A DNA stretch of 64,000 nucleotides from Jaltomata sinuosa (Eukaryota; Streptophyta; Magnoliopsida; Solanales; Solanaceae): positions 1-64,000 of the forward strand of contig QJPP01005275.1 of the NCBI GenBank assembly GCA_003996215.1. The letters are read 5' to 3'. The notes below the pieces were generated by a model, which saw only the letters and a program-made list of their open reading frames with translations, did no database searches and was not told where the DNA came from. Within the stretch, counting starts at the first letter, position 1. Each line of letters starts with the position of its first letter. Of the stretch, positions 34,606 through 46,814 are shown piece after piece. The translations under genes and the position numbers were made by a program.

Positions 34606-34628
34606 AACTAAAGTGTTTTGTTTGCAGG

Positions 34629-34886
34629 ATGGACCCTCCTTGGGTAACCAAGGCTAGAGGTTGAGGAAATAGAGGAAGGGGAAGATCGTCCCCAGTATCA
34701 TCAGGATCGTCATACGGATCCTCATCCCGTCCTCCAGTGATACAAAAATATGGAATTAGCTTGATGAACACGAAAAATACTCAGAATACGAGTTCATCAT
34801 CAATACACCTGGAAGATATTCCAGCAAATGATCCATTATATGCACAACTACAGGAGTATTTATCTCAAAAGCAAAATGATACTTAT
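34629..34886 (+). pseudogene. EPRV copy B: terminal ORF, 5' fragment
   Basis: It starts at ATG 34629 (MDPPW) after TTTGCAG, with a TGA at about 34661. The codon that is TAG in copy A (5470) is GAG here. The fragment ends at about 34886, where it is joined to an inverted RT scrap. The joint has the short shared sequence GATACTT. Confidence 0.7.
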
Positions 34887-34887
34887 G

Positions 34888-35020
34888 CATTTCTAATGTT
34901 TTAGAAAATAACAAAATATCATCGATATAAACAATGATGAAATCCAAATATGGATTAAACATGTCATTTATGATTTTCTGAAATTCAGATGGGGCATTTT
35001 CCAAACCAAAGGGCATAACA
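34888..35020 (-). pseudogene. Inverted EPRV RT fragment (YIDD region)
   Basis: Read on the minus strand it encodes VMPFGLENAPSEFQKIIND, then an intact YIDDIL box and FSKTLEMHK. Only about 130 bp of RT is present, wedged between plus-strand copies B and C. The right joint shows a shared TGCCAAG. It looks like filler captured during end joining. Confidence 0.75.
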
Positions 35021-36595
35021 TGCCAAGTTAATGAATGCAATTGTGATAATGATGAAATTTATAAATTGTAATCACAATTTCAGGATTTCAATATGAACAC
35101 TATCACCTCTGATAATGTAATTGAACTTTTGAAAGAAGTTACTGATAATAGGCTTCGCGAAAAGATTATAAATCTAGCTACTGCTAATGAGGCTAGTTCA
35201 AGTTCTTCAAAACCTTTTGAGAGTAAGAGAAATGATTTTGAGTACTCTGCACCTTATTCTTTAAAGGAGGTTGATAACCGTCTTATGATGAGAAATACTT
35301 TCACTGAAAGAGATTCTTCTTTTGATAATTTAAAAGATAAAATTGAGAATTTTAAAAGAGAGATTAAATCTCTTAAGCAAAATCAGTTGATTTGTGATCA
35401 TAGAATTACTCAGATTGAGATAAATAATTCTGTGTCCACCAAAAGCAATCATATGACTTCTAAGGAAAAAGGTATTGCTGAACCAAGGGAAGACTCTGTT
35501 AATCCTGACCCTAAAAATGATATGTTTTTAGGTATGATGCAAATTATTACTGCCCATAAATGGTACGTTAAATGTACTATTTTAATCGATAATAGTTTTT
35601 CAATTTCTAACATTGCCATGATTGATAGTGGTGCTGATGTTAGTTGTATTCAGGAAGGCTTAGTGCCTAAGAAATACTTTCAAAAAACTTCTCATATGGT
35701 AAAGTCTGCATCAAGACATGCTTTAGATATAAAGTATAAATTTCCTAATACAAATATTTGCCAGAATAAAGTTTGCATTCCTCATTTTTTTTTTCTGGTT
35801 AAATTTCAGTTATTCCCTCCAATTATACTTGGAACCTCTTTCATAAATGCAATTTATCCTTTTACCAGCATAGACTCACAATGATTCTCTGCTACTTATA
35901 ATAATTCTAAAATAAGTTATACTTTTGTTACAGATCCAGTAACTAGCGATATAAATGCTTTAATTGATATGAAGCAAAGACATGTAGATTCTTTGCAACT
36001 GGAATTGTTTAGTCTAAACATTTTTGATTCCCTAAAATCTGCAAAGGTACAGGAAAAAATTAAATTAATTTCCCAACAAATTGTTGTTGATATCTGTGCA
36101 GATCATCCCAGTGCTTTTTGGAATCAAAAAAATCATATTGTCACCCTTCCGTATGAAGATAATTTTTCGAAAGATAATATCCCTACTAAATCGCGTCGCT
36201 GTCAAATGAACGCCGAGTTAGTAGAATTTTGCAAAAAAGAAATTGATAGTTTATTGCAAAAGGGTTTGATCAAACCTTCTAAATCTCCTTGGTCATGCAC
36301 TGCATTTTATGTCAATTATGCTGCTGAAAAGGAGCGAGGTGCTCCTAGATTAGTTATTAATTATAAACCATTGAATAAATATTTAAAATAGATTAGGTAT
36401 CCTATCCCCAATAAAAAAGATTTATTGTCAAGATTATATGATGCCAATATATTTTCTAAATTTGATTTAAAATTAGGTTATTGGCAGATCCAAATATATA
36501 AAGAGCATACTTATAGAACTGCTTTTAATGTTCCATTTGGGCAATATGAATGGAATTTTATGCCCTTTGGTTTGAAAAATGCCCCATCTGAATTT
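35021..36595 (+). pseudogene. EPRV copy C: coat protein end, protease, RT start
   Basis: It begins in the acidic end of the coat protein. TAA at 35069-35071 lies at the same codon as the copy B stop, and ATG at 35093 follows. Frame 35093-35884 holds the linker and protease (MIDSGADVSCIQEG). TGA at 35882-35884 and TAG at 36389-36391 (a Trp codon elsewhere) interrupt an otherwise single frame that reaches RT (KGLIKPSKSPWSCTAFYV, FSKFDLKLGYWQIQ, MPFGLKNAPSEF). At 36595/36596 it is cut and joined head-on to the minus-strand copy D. Confidence 0.85.
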
Positions 36596-37954
36596 GGTTT
36601 TCCAATGTTCAAACTTATTTTCGGGTAATTCCATCACCCGACTCATAAAGGTATCTTTGTACCACCTAAAATTAGACAAGGTGTTACTCCTTAGACCATT
36701 AAGGAGGGTACGAACAGTTTCATACTGATTGGTAAATCTACCATTAAAATGTTCTAATATGGTGAGGACAAGGGTATAAACGACATCTTCTCTATTTTTA
36801 ACTAGAGCCATGCCTAGGTTATCAATACCTTCATCAGTAGTCACCACATTAATAATGGAGGCTTTCTCCTCCATACTCAAATAATTATCCCACCAGCCTC
36901 GAAGTTGGCCAGTAAAACCTGCAACAATCATTTTACAAATAGTTCTATCTGTGTTTTTAACACTTTTACAAATAGTTGCATACATGAGCATTCTATGAAC
37001 CAAAATGGTTAATTGTCTATCAGTCAAACCATCAAGATTCCATTCATAAATTTCGAAACCATTATAAGACGTATTAGTCTGATTCCAATCTCATTCTTCT
37101 ATCAAAACATCTTGGGGAGTAGGACGAGGATAATAATAGGTCTGCATGCTAGGTTTATTAGCATAGCTATTATTTTTTCTAGGAAATCCTCTGAGTTTAT
37201 TAAACTCCAAGGAAACGTCATTTTTATAATCAACAGTTGTTTCAATTTTATCTGAAAACTCTTTCGAAAGATCCATTGGTTTTATATTTAAACCAGAAAA
37301 CTTTTTATCAAGAAGTTCTTCTAAATCATTTAAAGATTTAAATTTGAAATCCTGAATCTCAGGAGGTCTCTGAACAGGAATAGAGACAATCTGAGCCTCA
37401 GCTTTACTAGCCGATGTAGAGGCAACATTAGTTTTAGCTATATCAACTTTTATACCTTTTATCAAAATAGTCAATTCATCAAGGTTTTTATCAAGAGAAC
37501 TAATATATTCTCCCAAAACTTTAACATACAAACTCAAATAATTGTTTTGAGTAATAAGTTTATTAATTTCTGCAACACTGATAGAAGCAATATCTTCATC
37601 AATGAATTTTTGAAATGCAGAGAAAGTAATACCTATATTATTAGGTAATACAAAAGGTGATTGAGGAGGGTATATGGCCTTTATAAGGCTACCACTACCA
37701 TCTTTATAAGTTCTTTCAATCACATTAACATATAACAGTAGATAAGTGGTTATAAACCAAGGAACAAAATACATAATTTGATTATTCAAAGCATAAGTTT
37801 CATAAAATTCTTGAGAGATATTAGTCATATCCTCTTTACTATAAGTATCTAAAAACCAAGTTTTAAACCGGTTCCATTTTTCATCAAAAAATTCCTTTTG
37901 TATATGTTTTCTTGCCAGAGAACCTGGGCTAAAATCTATTTGTTGTGAAAACAT
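36596..37954 (-). pseudogene. EPRV copy D: coat protein ORF, N-terminal two thirds
   Basis: This is the only copy in the window with the start of this ORF. ATG (37954-37952) overlaps the movement protein stop as TAATG. About 287 open codons (MFSQQIDFSPGSLARKH...) lead to a TGA at 37093-37091; copy B has an Arg codon there. The same frame then continues into the coat protein core (GLTDRQLTILVHRM) and is cut at 36596. The N-terminal part is helical and Asp/Ser/Lys-rich, and I recognise no domain in it. The zinc knuckle part is missing. Confidence 0.8.
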
Positions 37955-38634
37955 TAAGAATCATTTGGATCAAAATCCATTCCGGATACAGAAGGAATAT
38001 CCTTATCAGAATTAGCATCATTTACCTGAACTATATTTGTTCGGGGGTCAATTTTAATTTTTTCTACCATTGAGTTACTATCAGTTACAATGGTATGTAA
38101 TGAAGCAACACGATTTCTTGCTGAACCATAAACAGGTTCAATAGGAGAAATATGATGCATAGCAGGTAAAAGTCTATGACTGGATACAGAACGTCTATTA
38201 TAAATAGGACTTACTGTAGGCATGAAATTATCAGAAAATGACTGCCTCTGAAGTATAAGTATTATCAGAAAATTGAATACAAATCCTACCATCGGGATTT
38301 TGTGAAATATGAGAATACTCAGAATTTGTAACCGCATCAGTTACTTGACTTGGGGATATAATCGAATTTAGAGTCCATATAGTTGGGAAATCTATTTCTT
38401 CCCACTTAATAGGTCTCCTGGTGGTGACCTTGGACCTTGCAAAATTGATTTTCACCAATATAGTTTGATCAGATGTATCGTATAACTTACATCTTGGATT
38501 TAAAGTAGATAATAATTTAAAATAAATTCTATAAGAAAAGCTTATTAGTTCTGAACCAGGTACGTAATTATAACCATGCGTTTTAACATTTAATGTTAAA
38601 GCCTCAAGAATATTAACATTAGAATATTAACATC
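37954..38634 (-). pseudogene. EPRV copy D: movement protein, C-terminal part
   Basis: The C-terminal part of a caulimovirid movement protein (30K superfamily) ends at TAA 37956-37954. Around 38590-38470 the translation reads GYNYVPGSELISFSYRIYFKLL and then NP-R-C, the pattern near the end of the 30K core in this family. A frameshift near 38240 separates the core from the C-terminal tail. The N-terminus is lost at the joint near 38636. In living relatives this protein moves the virus through plasmodesmata. It is the only movement protein trace in the window. Confidence 0.7.
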
Positions 38635-38636
38635 AG

Positions 38637-39086
38637 TAAAGAAGGGGGCTAGATAACTCATTGTGAAAGGTATTCCCTGGATAAGAAATCTGGGAGAGAG
38701 TTATCGCTTCCCTTTTTGTAATGAATTTCGAAATCAAATGGGGCTAGTTGAGCTTTCCATCTAGCGAACATCAATTTTGACGCATCATGTTTGAAATCTT
38801 TATCAAACATATATTTCACTGATTGAGCATCTATTTTTATCAAAAACTTTTAATTGTATAAATCATCTTGAAATTTTAAAACACATTTAACTATAGTTAA
38901 CATTTCGTGTGCCACCGTAGCATATTTTTTCTGAGCATCGCTCCATTTTCCTGAATGAAATCGAATCAAATATTCATTCTTATCATTCGGGTTGATTTGT
39001 TTCAAAATCCCGCCATAGCCGATGTTGGATGCATCGGTCTCTATAATATTTTGCCAGGTTGGATTAGCAAGAGTTAGACAAGGCAT
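38637..39086 (-). pseudogene. EPRV copy E: RNase H end and start of small ORF
   Basis: Minus-strand RNase H from MPCLTLANPTWQ to LPDFLSREYL has one stop at about 38846 (Gln to stop). The TGA (38660-38658) overlaps ATG (38661-38659) as ATGA, and the first codons of the conserved small ORF follow. These are joined at about 38636 to movement protein sequence, an order not found in the virus, so this is a rearrangement joint. The left end at 39086 meets filler DNA. Confidence 0.82.
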
Positions 39087-39611
39087 ATTATAACCTTGCC
39101 TAAAGGCATATTATGTTGTGTCACCTCTTTTAAAGGCATATTATGTTGTGTCATTGTAAGTTAATTATCATTTGTTGAATATTTGAATTGTGAAGTTGAA
39201 TTAAGCGGCTACGGTGCACTTTAATTTCATGCAAGAGGTAAGCCAAATTTATTTACATTTTATGCATGACTTTTAATCAATTAAAATCTTTAAACAGTTT
39301 AATTGTATTTAGGTTTAGTATTCAAAATTGTCTTTGGTTTAAATAAGGGAAAAAAGATTCAATATTCAATAGGAGAAAGTAGATTAAAACAATGGGGGAA
39401 AAGATTCAATAGTAGAATAAGTAGAGATTTATTAGTTCTAAATTTCTAAAAGATTCCACAACTGATTTTTTCTTTCTTACTTATGTAGGTTTTTTTGTGC
39501 ATTCAAAATAATTTTAGGTATTTATTTTAAAATTTTGACTATCAATTAAATTCATCTACATATATTTGTCAAGATGACACTACAAAAGAATCTCATATGA
39601 ATGTTTAAAAT
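39087..39611. other. Non-coding filler between EPRV and copia fragments
   Basis: AT-rich sequence. A 22-bp direct repeat (AAAGGCATATTATGTTGTGT...) occurs at about 39103 and 39132, next to the EPRV break. I see no gene and no clear LTR in the rest. Confidence 0.5.
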
Positions 39612-41394
39612 TTGAACAATTCTGATATCCTTGAAGGAATCAATGAGCCTGAGACTCAAGAAAATGAGGAACTATTCATAAATTCAAGTGATGTTGAAAC
39701 TAATTTGAATCGATCCGAAATAGTGGTGGATTATGTCTTTGCATATAATGTTGTAATAAAAATCATGCAAGATAGTGAGGATCTTGAACCTCACTCTGTT
39801 GTAGAATGTCGACAAAGAAATGATTGGCCAAAATGACAAGAAGCAGTTCAATCAGAATTGAATTCACTTGTCAAGCGTGAAGTGTTTGGACCTATAGTTC
39901 AAACACCTAATGGTATTAAACCTGTTGGCTATAAATGAGTCTTTGTGCGAAAAAAGAAATGAGAGAAATGAAATACAAAGGTATAAAGCTCGCCTTGTTG
40001 TACAAGGATTTTTGCAAAGACCTGGTGTCGATTATGAAGAGACATACTCACAAGTTATGGATGCAATAACGTTACGTTATCTTATTAGTTTTACTATCCA
40101 TGATAGACTTGAAATGCATTTAATGGATGTTGTTACAGCCTATCTCTATAGATCACTTGATAATGAGATATACATAAAAATCCCTGAAGGATTTAAGATG
40201 CTTGAAGCACATAGTTCAAAGCCTCGGGAAATGCATTTTATTAGATTGTAAAGATCATTGTATGGCTTAAAGCAATTAGACCGCATGTGATGTAACCGCC
40301 TTAGTGAGTATTTATCAAAGAAAGATTATATAAATAATGTCATTTGCCCATGTATTTTTATAAATAAAACAACATCGGAGTTTGTTATACTTGCCATTTA
40401 TGTTGATGACATAATCTTATTGGAACTTCAACAGAGCTTCAAAAGGCAATTGATTACTTAAAGAAGGAATTTGAGATGAAAGATCTTGGGAAGATAAAAT
40501 TATGTCTTGGTTTGCAAATTAAACATTTGGCAAAATGATATTTTTGTCCATCAATCTGCCTATACAGAAAAGGTGTTGAAAAGATTTTATATGATGGAGC
40601 ACATCCATTAAGTACTCTGATGGTTGTTCGATCACTTGATGTGAATAAGGATCCATCCTGACCTCAAGAAAGGAATAAGGAAATTGTTGGTCCTGAAATA
40701 TCATATCTTAGTGCAATTGGTGCACTTATGTATCTTGCTAATACTACAAGGCCCGACATAGACTTTTTGATTAATTTATTAGTAAGGTATAATTCTGCTC
40801 CTACTAAGAGGCATTGGAATGGAATCAAACATATATTGCAGTATCTAAAAGGGACTACCGATATGGGCTTATTTTACTCTAACAATTGCAGTCCCGATCT
40901 TGTTGGTTATGCTGATGTAAGGTATTTATCTGACCCACACAAAGCTAGATCTCAAACAGGTTATGTGTTTAATGTAGGGTACTGCCATATCTTGGAGATC
41001 TACAAAGCAGTCTATTGTAGCTACTTCATCAAATCATGTTGAAATAATAGTTATTCATGAAGCATACCGAGAATGTGAGTGGTTGAGGTCAATGATACAT
41101 CTCATTCGAAAAAAGTGTGGCTTGAAATGTGACAAAGTACTCACGGTCTTATATGAAGATAATGCAGCATGCATACCATAATTAAAGGGAGGATTCATAA
41201 AAGGAGATAAAACGAAGCACATTTCACCAAAGCTTTTCTACACTCATGAGCTCCAAAAGAATGGTGATATCGACGTGCAACAGATTCATTCGAGTGATAA
41301 TATAGCTGATTTATTCACCAAGTCTCTACCAACTGTAACTTTCAAGAAGATGGTGCACAATATTGGGATGCGAAGATTCAAGTCCTTGGATTGA
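39612..41394 (+). pseudogene. Ty1/copia polyprotein: RT and RNase H part
   Basis: The fragment carries RT motifs of Ty1/copia: YKARLVVQGF, YEETYSQV, MDVVTAYLY and QRSLYGLKQ, plus the catalytic YVDD box at 40399-40410. RNase H follows (MYLANTTRPDIDF, HWNGIKHILQYLKGTTDMGL, DNAAC, DLFTKSLP). Stops and frameshifts occur at 39833, 39936, 40251 and elsewhere, and a short deletion lies just after YVDD. Gag, protease and most of integrase are missing at the left. The final stop is at 41392-41394. Confidence 0.88.
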
Positions 41395-41609
41395 TGTTTT
41401 TATGAGGGGGAGTTAATACGCGCTGTACTCTTTTTTTCTTACGAGGTTTTGTCCCACTGAATTTTCCTTGTAAGGTTTTTAATGAGGCAGCTAAGATGCG
41501 TATTATTAGATGTGTACTCTTTTTTCTTTACTAGAATTTTTTTTAATGAGTTTTTTTAGTAATGTTTTAGTGAGGCACATTGTCTATCGATTAGACATTC
41601 AAGGAGGAG
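41395..41609 (+). other. Copia 3' untranslated region and polypurine tract
   Basis: It contains GAGGGGGAG near 41404, CTGTACTC...TTTTGTCCCACTG and TTTTAATGAGGCA segments, the usual 3' non-coding signature of many plant Ty1/copia elements, partly duplicated. AAGGAGGAG at 41601-41609 abuts the LTR and is the likely plus-strand primer. Confidence 0.65.
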
Positions 41610-41813
41610 TGTTATAAATGTATTATAATAATAGTGAATGTCTACCTCTCCTATTTTTTGGAGAAAAGTTAAGAACCCTAACTTAGAGACCAAATCAATT
41701 TTTCCCTATAAATAAAGGGGTTTTCTCCATTGTATTTTCATCCTTCAAGAGAAATAAGAACTTCTCTCTCTCTACTATATTCTTCTTCTTTCTTAGTTTA
41801 ATAGTTTATAACA
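41610..41813 (+). repeat. Ty1/copia 3' LTR (204 bp)
   Basis: It starts TGTTATA and ends TATAACA, a 7-bp perfect inverted repeat. It contains CCCTATAAATAAAGG (TATA box near 41704) and a CT-rich stretch. No matching 5' LTR is found in the window. Confidence 0.8.
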
Positions 41814-42239
41814 CCTTCTTTGTTTTTCAACTCATTTTATTCATGAAAATTGATCCTTTGATTCTTTATTACTCTAGTTCATTAGCCCTTATAGGGCTAC
41901 TTTTAGATAATTTTCTTATTTTTTCGCATATTTTAGATAATTTTTTATTTTTTCTTGTTGTTTGGATGTTTATGAGTTCCGTCGATGACATTCGAAGGAT
42001 GATGGCCTTGATTGTACTTTTTATAACAAGTTCTCATATGTTTTTAACTCATTCAAAATGTGTTGAACAGGTGAAGTCTCAAAACAGGGAATTGAGAATC
42101 GGTGCTATTGGTTTGCGTCAATCGCTGTGACGGACCTTTTTTCGATGTGGCAACTTCGTCATGATGAGCATGGGGCTCGCAACTGCGGGTTATCTCGCTA
42201 CAACAATCTCTTCCTCGTAGAAGTGGATTCACTGTGGTA
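41814..42239. other. Unassigned sequence right of copia LTR
   Basis: A 95-codon hydrophobic frame (41843-42130) has no recognisable feature and is probably chance. Near 42120-42240 GC-richer text has imperfect dyads of the CGCTGTAGCGA kind, resembling those of element X. Confidence 0.3.
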
Positions 42240-44700
42240 AAAAAAGTCCCGCCGTAGCGATGACTCGAGTAGAATATTGGTAAAGACTGAGAATTTTAAA
42301 AAAATTATCACAAGCATACCTTCTCCTTTATTAATCACTCACAAATCCAACGTTATGTAATTGTACAATGATTTTCACAATTTCAATGTAATAACTTTAT
42401 TACTGCTTATAGAAATCAAAAGAATTTGATATCACTTAGCACATACGATCACACCATTGATTCAAAACTACTGTATTCAACATTAGCTTAACACATCACA
42501 AATTTATGTCATCTCGACACATGATAATCATATCATTTTCTCAAAAATTATGTTTCATTACTGCCTCAATTATCATTCATTATATATTCAGACAACCAGT
42601 ATATTATCACAATAGTCAAACAATCAATACGTTTCTGCGACTTTTACGGTCAGATATCATTATTCAAAGAGAAAGTTCCAACTTAACAGACGTCATCCTT
42701 ACATTTCATACTTACTCTACTATCACCCATGGGGTCAGTTCCCTTTATGTTCTAATTAACCTTATTAATTATCTATACCCTTTTTAGTATAGTCACAAGG
42801 CATATCATATTACACATATTTTCTTTTGACCTATATACAACATTAGTTACTTATTCTTACCCAATCTGTTATTATTATTATTAATTTTTACTCATTTTTT
42901 AAATGCACTCAGAAATTATCACAATTAAATAATTAAACTCTTTTTCAGGCTAAGTCAATACAATAATCAAGGACACAATAATTATGTATGGTCATATCAA
43001 AGATAATCAACAAGGACCTAACAATCACCCATAGACAACAAATATAGCAGTCACCAACAGCTATCAAGTATAACATTCAAGACAATCACCAATATACGTC
43101 AAATCACACGACATAATTAAATCAAGTACAATCATAACACAGTATGGATCTTATATTTACTTAATCTCCTGGATTTATGATTTTTACATCTCACCCATCT
43201 CAAGGATCATATCAAGGCTTACTAGTCTCGCTCACGCGTAGCTCAATAACTTTAGTCTCATCTCAAAGTATCAACAAATAAATGTAAAGGTGTACACACA
43301 TGTTAAAGAGTATTATGTTTGCTCAACTAGCCATGACCTGTAGGGAAGGTATCAAGATCCATGTATCGTATTGACTCGTGGTACCCAATTCATAATAAAA
43401 GAACAATATTAAATTTGTACTGGCTCGTGGTACCTGATTCAACTAACAATAATCTACAATAATAATCGTATCGACTCATGGTACCCACTTCAACTAACAA
43501 TAGTGAATCTATGATTTCAAATTTGTCTCTTAGGATACATCACAATGTACTAATTATTCATGCACTTAATTATTTTTTTGATTTTTATTCAATTTTATGT
43601 ACACACAGCTTATTCATTCAAGCACAACATGAAAATAATCATCATTTAAACATGTTCAAAGATCAATCACAAGTCATATAATTCAATCACACAAATACAC
43701 TAAAATAAGTCTCAATTCCAATTAAATCAAATTGTTTATCTTTTTTATTTTTAAGTTTTCATAAGTATTTCATCGTCAGTCATTATCAAATAATTCATTC
43801 ATATTATATTAATCACATAATTTTACATCGCTTTACCTTTATTACATGTCAAACTCTAATATTAACTGATTCTTCTTTCTAAGATAATTCTCATTAAAAT
43901 GTCACTTCACATCACAACGTAAAAATTTACAACCACTATTCGTTCGATCAAATAAACTCAAATCAACCATACAAGGTCTGACACACTTTATATATAAGCC
44001 ATTAACTATTAATACACAAATTAAGAGTTTCTGTTTTTAAAAGTTTAATCACTTCGCCATTTTTTTTCACCTTCTAACATTAAGGTTTCAACGCTTACAG
44101 ACCAAATAATCACATTATTTACGCATCATTATTTACGTAATCGTTACGCCATACATTCATCAAGATAAACATAATATAGATATGCTTATTCACAAGATTT
44201 TCATTTTATTAATTTATTCTAACATATTTATTCAGATTTCATACCCGAAGGCCTAATAATATTATCTCCGTCAGTCACTATACAATAATTATAGAATTAA
44301 AGTCTTACTACAAATTAATCATAACCTACCTTGATACTGAGCTGCTGTTAAAATTGTGTGTAACTTGCTCATTACTCTCGTTTCAGAAATTCAGAGTGAG
44401 AAATCGCAAAGAGAAGGATGGGCTACACCGCTTTCGAGAGTTTTTCTCTTTTTTTTTCTAGGTGTTCTAGAATTAAAACAGGTTTTGGAGTGTTTTTAGG
44501 AGAAGGTCTCCTTTTTAAAAAAGAGTTGAGAGCCAATTTACGTAATTTTGACATTTTGATTTGCGGGCTTTATTGCAGCAGAACATTCTTCGCTCTGACG
44601 AGTGAGCCTTCACTGTGACAAGCGAGTCATTGCTGGTCAGCCTCACATTTGTCTTTTATTTCATTCGGTATTTTATTTTAAACACCATCATAATTAATTT
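42240..44700 (-). repeat. Degenerate gypsy-type LTR-like sequence
   Basis: No genes. The order of landmarks resembles element X LTRs: a long AT-rich left part, a tandem GACTCGTGGTACCC motif (three copies, about 43360-43480), GAGCTGCTG then GAGAGTTTTTCTC and AAAGAGTTGAG near 44340-44530, then dyads such as TTCGCTCTGACGAGTGAG. Exact termini and target duplication are not identifiable, so the element type is tentative. Confidence 0.35.
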
Positions 44701-44779
44701 CACACAAATTTCATAACACAATTTTTTTATTTTATTTTTTATTTTTATCGTGAATTTCTAATAATGACAAAATGAATTA

Positions 44780-45739
44780 TTACAATATTGAGGCAGTATT
44801 ACAAATGTATGTAAAATATATTATCAATGAGTACTTACCTGTTTTGCTTTCTTCTCCATCAAATATACAGTAAAAAATATATGTTATTTTAATTGTGATT
44901 ATAAAAAATGACTTAATAAATAATGTTGATAATATAATATCACAATAATATCATTACCTGATAAATTCTCATCTACAATTAATAGTGAAGCAAATTCAAT
45001 TATATCACGAACTTCAATACGATATAGAGCTGTGAATTAAAATATCTTCAAATTATATATTTTAGAAAATATAACTTTTTATTTTAAAAAATGTGATAAA
45101 ACAATACCTTTATGAGCACCAGAAAATATATCTCTAAAACTTTTATTTTCAGATGCATTCGATTTGTGAACATTGAAACAATTATTATATCTTTTTCTAC
45201 TTGATGATTCTTCAGACACTTGATCAATAGGTAGACTTTCTTTTAAAAAAAATTTATTCAATAAATGTTAATGTCGTTTAATAATCGGGAGTTAGAATCA
45301 ATGATATATTATTTCAATTCTTTAAATTATGCTTGAAAATTTTCTTTCATTACTTCATGACTAGTATACGTACTCGCGCGATGTGCAGTCAATATCAAAA
45401 AGTATTAATTATATTAAATTATAATTTAATTTTTTAATATATTAGATCATATTGCTTTAACAAACATCTAACTAATATATGAATTTAAAGAAAACGAATC
45501 ATATAACTATTAATTAACAATGAAATCAAATAATCGATAATTGAAACATCATGTTCATAACAAAATTTATTCTCAGAATAAAAATATAAAAGTTAATCCA
45601 TAATAATTAAGCTTTGGAACTAAAGTAACTGGTCTCAATGAAAATATTTTGTTCGCAATAAAATTAATTTTTCAAAAAAAAATATATAAAAACTATTATT
45701 TATCTAATTGTCGTATTCAAGTCTCATGGATGCAAGAAC
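44780..45739 (-). other. AT-rich DNA with possible minus-strand exons, left of element X
   Basis: On the minus strand a segment at about 45250-45105 reads LPIDQVSEESSSRKRYNNCF and ends SGAHKG before GT. Another, at about 45033-44963, is bounded by CAG and GTAATG. A third ends AAAACAG|GTAAGT near 44841. They could be exons of one gene broken by element X; matching short exon-like pieces lie right of X. The protein is not identified. It resembles Ser/Lys-rich tails of replication-protein-A-like plant proteins only vaguely. Confidence 0.2.
45735..45739 (+). repeat. Target site duplication AGAAC, left copy (element X)
   Basis: AGAAC at 45735-45739 is repeated exactly at 53992-53996 and fixes both ends of element X. 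Confidence 0.92.
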
Positions 45740-46126
45740 TGTCACGACCCAACCCATCGGGTCGTGAGAGCGCCTACTCTAACCACCTAAATAGACGAAC
45801 TCTAACCACCCGTCCAACAGGTAACATGCAGAAAATAGAAAGTAGCAAAATAACCTTCCTTTTATTATAAAAACCTTGTTATTACAACATTTGAAAACAG
45901 AAAACAGTTTTACACTTGAATTGCCCCTCCCTAGGATCTAGTCTAAACAAGTACAAGAGCTACTACAAGATTTATACAGGAAAGAAAAGACACAACTTCC
46001 GTCATGGAATCGAATGACAGAAGCTGCTGGAGATCCTCATCGCCGTGAACCTATGAAACATCACCAACCCTGCAACCAGACTATACCCCAAAAGGTATAG
46101 CAAGAGTAGAATCAGTACAAATACAC

Positions 46127-46151
46127 GTACTGGTAGGCATCATCGGTCGAC
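46127..46151 (-). repeat. LTR-conserved block in element X 3' LTR
   Basis: The reverse complement reads GTCGACCGATGATGCCTACC and continues AGTAC. It matches the block in the Tekay-like LTRs (3837, 11173, 16978, 25523). Confidence 0.6.
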
Positions 46152-46814
46152 CCGAATCCACTCCTACAATCATATAACAAAATAGGGAAAAACATGACTG
46201 CATATAATGTAATTTAATTTCCATCCTCCAACCCCCTCCCCATCTTATTCAATACCATCCAGCCCTTCCTACTCCCTTACTCCCCGACTTCCCAAGTCAC
46301 TACAGGTCCAACCACTAAGCCCTGACCCGGACTATCACCTAGTTTACTCTACAAATCCCCAGGACTGCACATTCTGGAAACCATCCCAACTACTGTCAGT
46401 CTAGACCCATCACCCTTAGAGTACCCTCTATAACAATCCGGACCCCCCAAAGGTTCCCAAGAATTTCTCTTATGATAATACCCACAAGTGATACAATGCC
46501 CGACTCTCAACCATATCCCCAGCCTAGTTCTCCCGTGAAACCTGACCAATCATATGACCATGAACAACTACAACCGATTAACCATACAAATATAGCCCGG
46601 CCCCACCCAGGGATTCCCTCTAGACAACACCTAAGTGTTAAGCAGACAACCCGGCCTAATCCAAGACCAACTCAATAGATATAACAAGATTCCCGGTCAC
46701 TCAAGGACCACCAACAAATATCATATTTCAATAAAATAGCCCGGTCCACTCACGGAACCAATAACAGTTAATGCAATACAACAATATCAATGCAATGATG
46801 CATTAAAATAAACC

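Noticed and set aside
41843..42130. 95-codon hydrophobic ORF right of the copia LTR
   Set aside because: No homology, motif or splice context recognised; AT-rich sequence of this length gives such frames by chance.
43320..43480. Short repeats around GACTCGTGGTACCC considered as a CRISPR-like array
   Set aside because: Units are imperfect, spacers are not of uniform length, and context is a degenerate plant LTR; a CRISPR array is not expected here.
46349..46549. Minus-strand ORF in the X LTR with a relative at 52310-52495
   Set aside because: Shared only because both LTRs are homologous; frames break at different places and no domain is visible.
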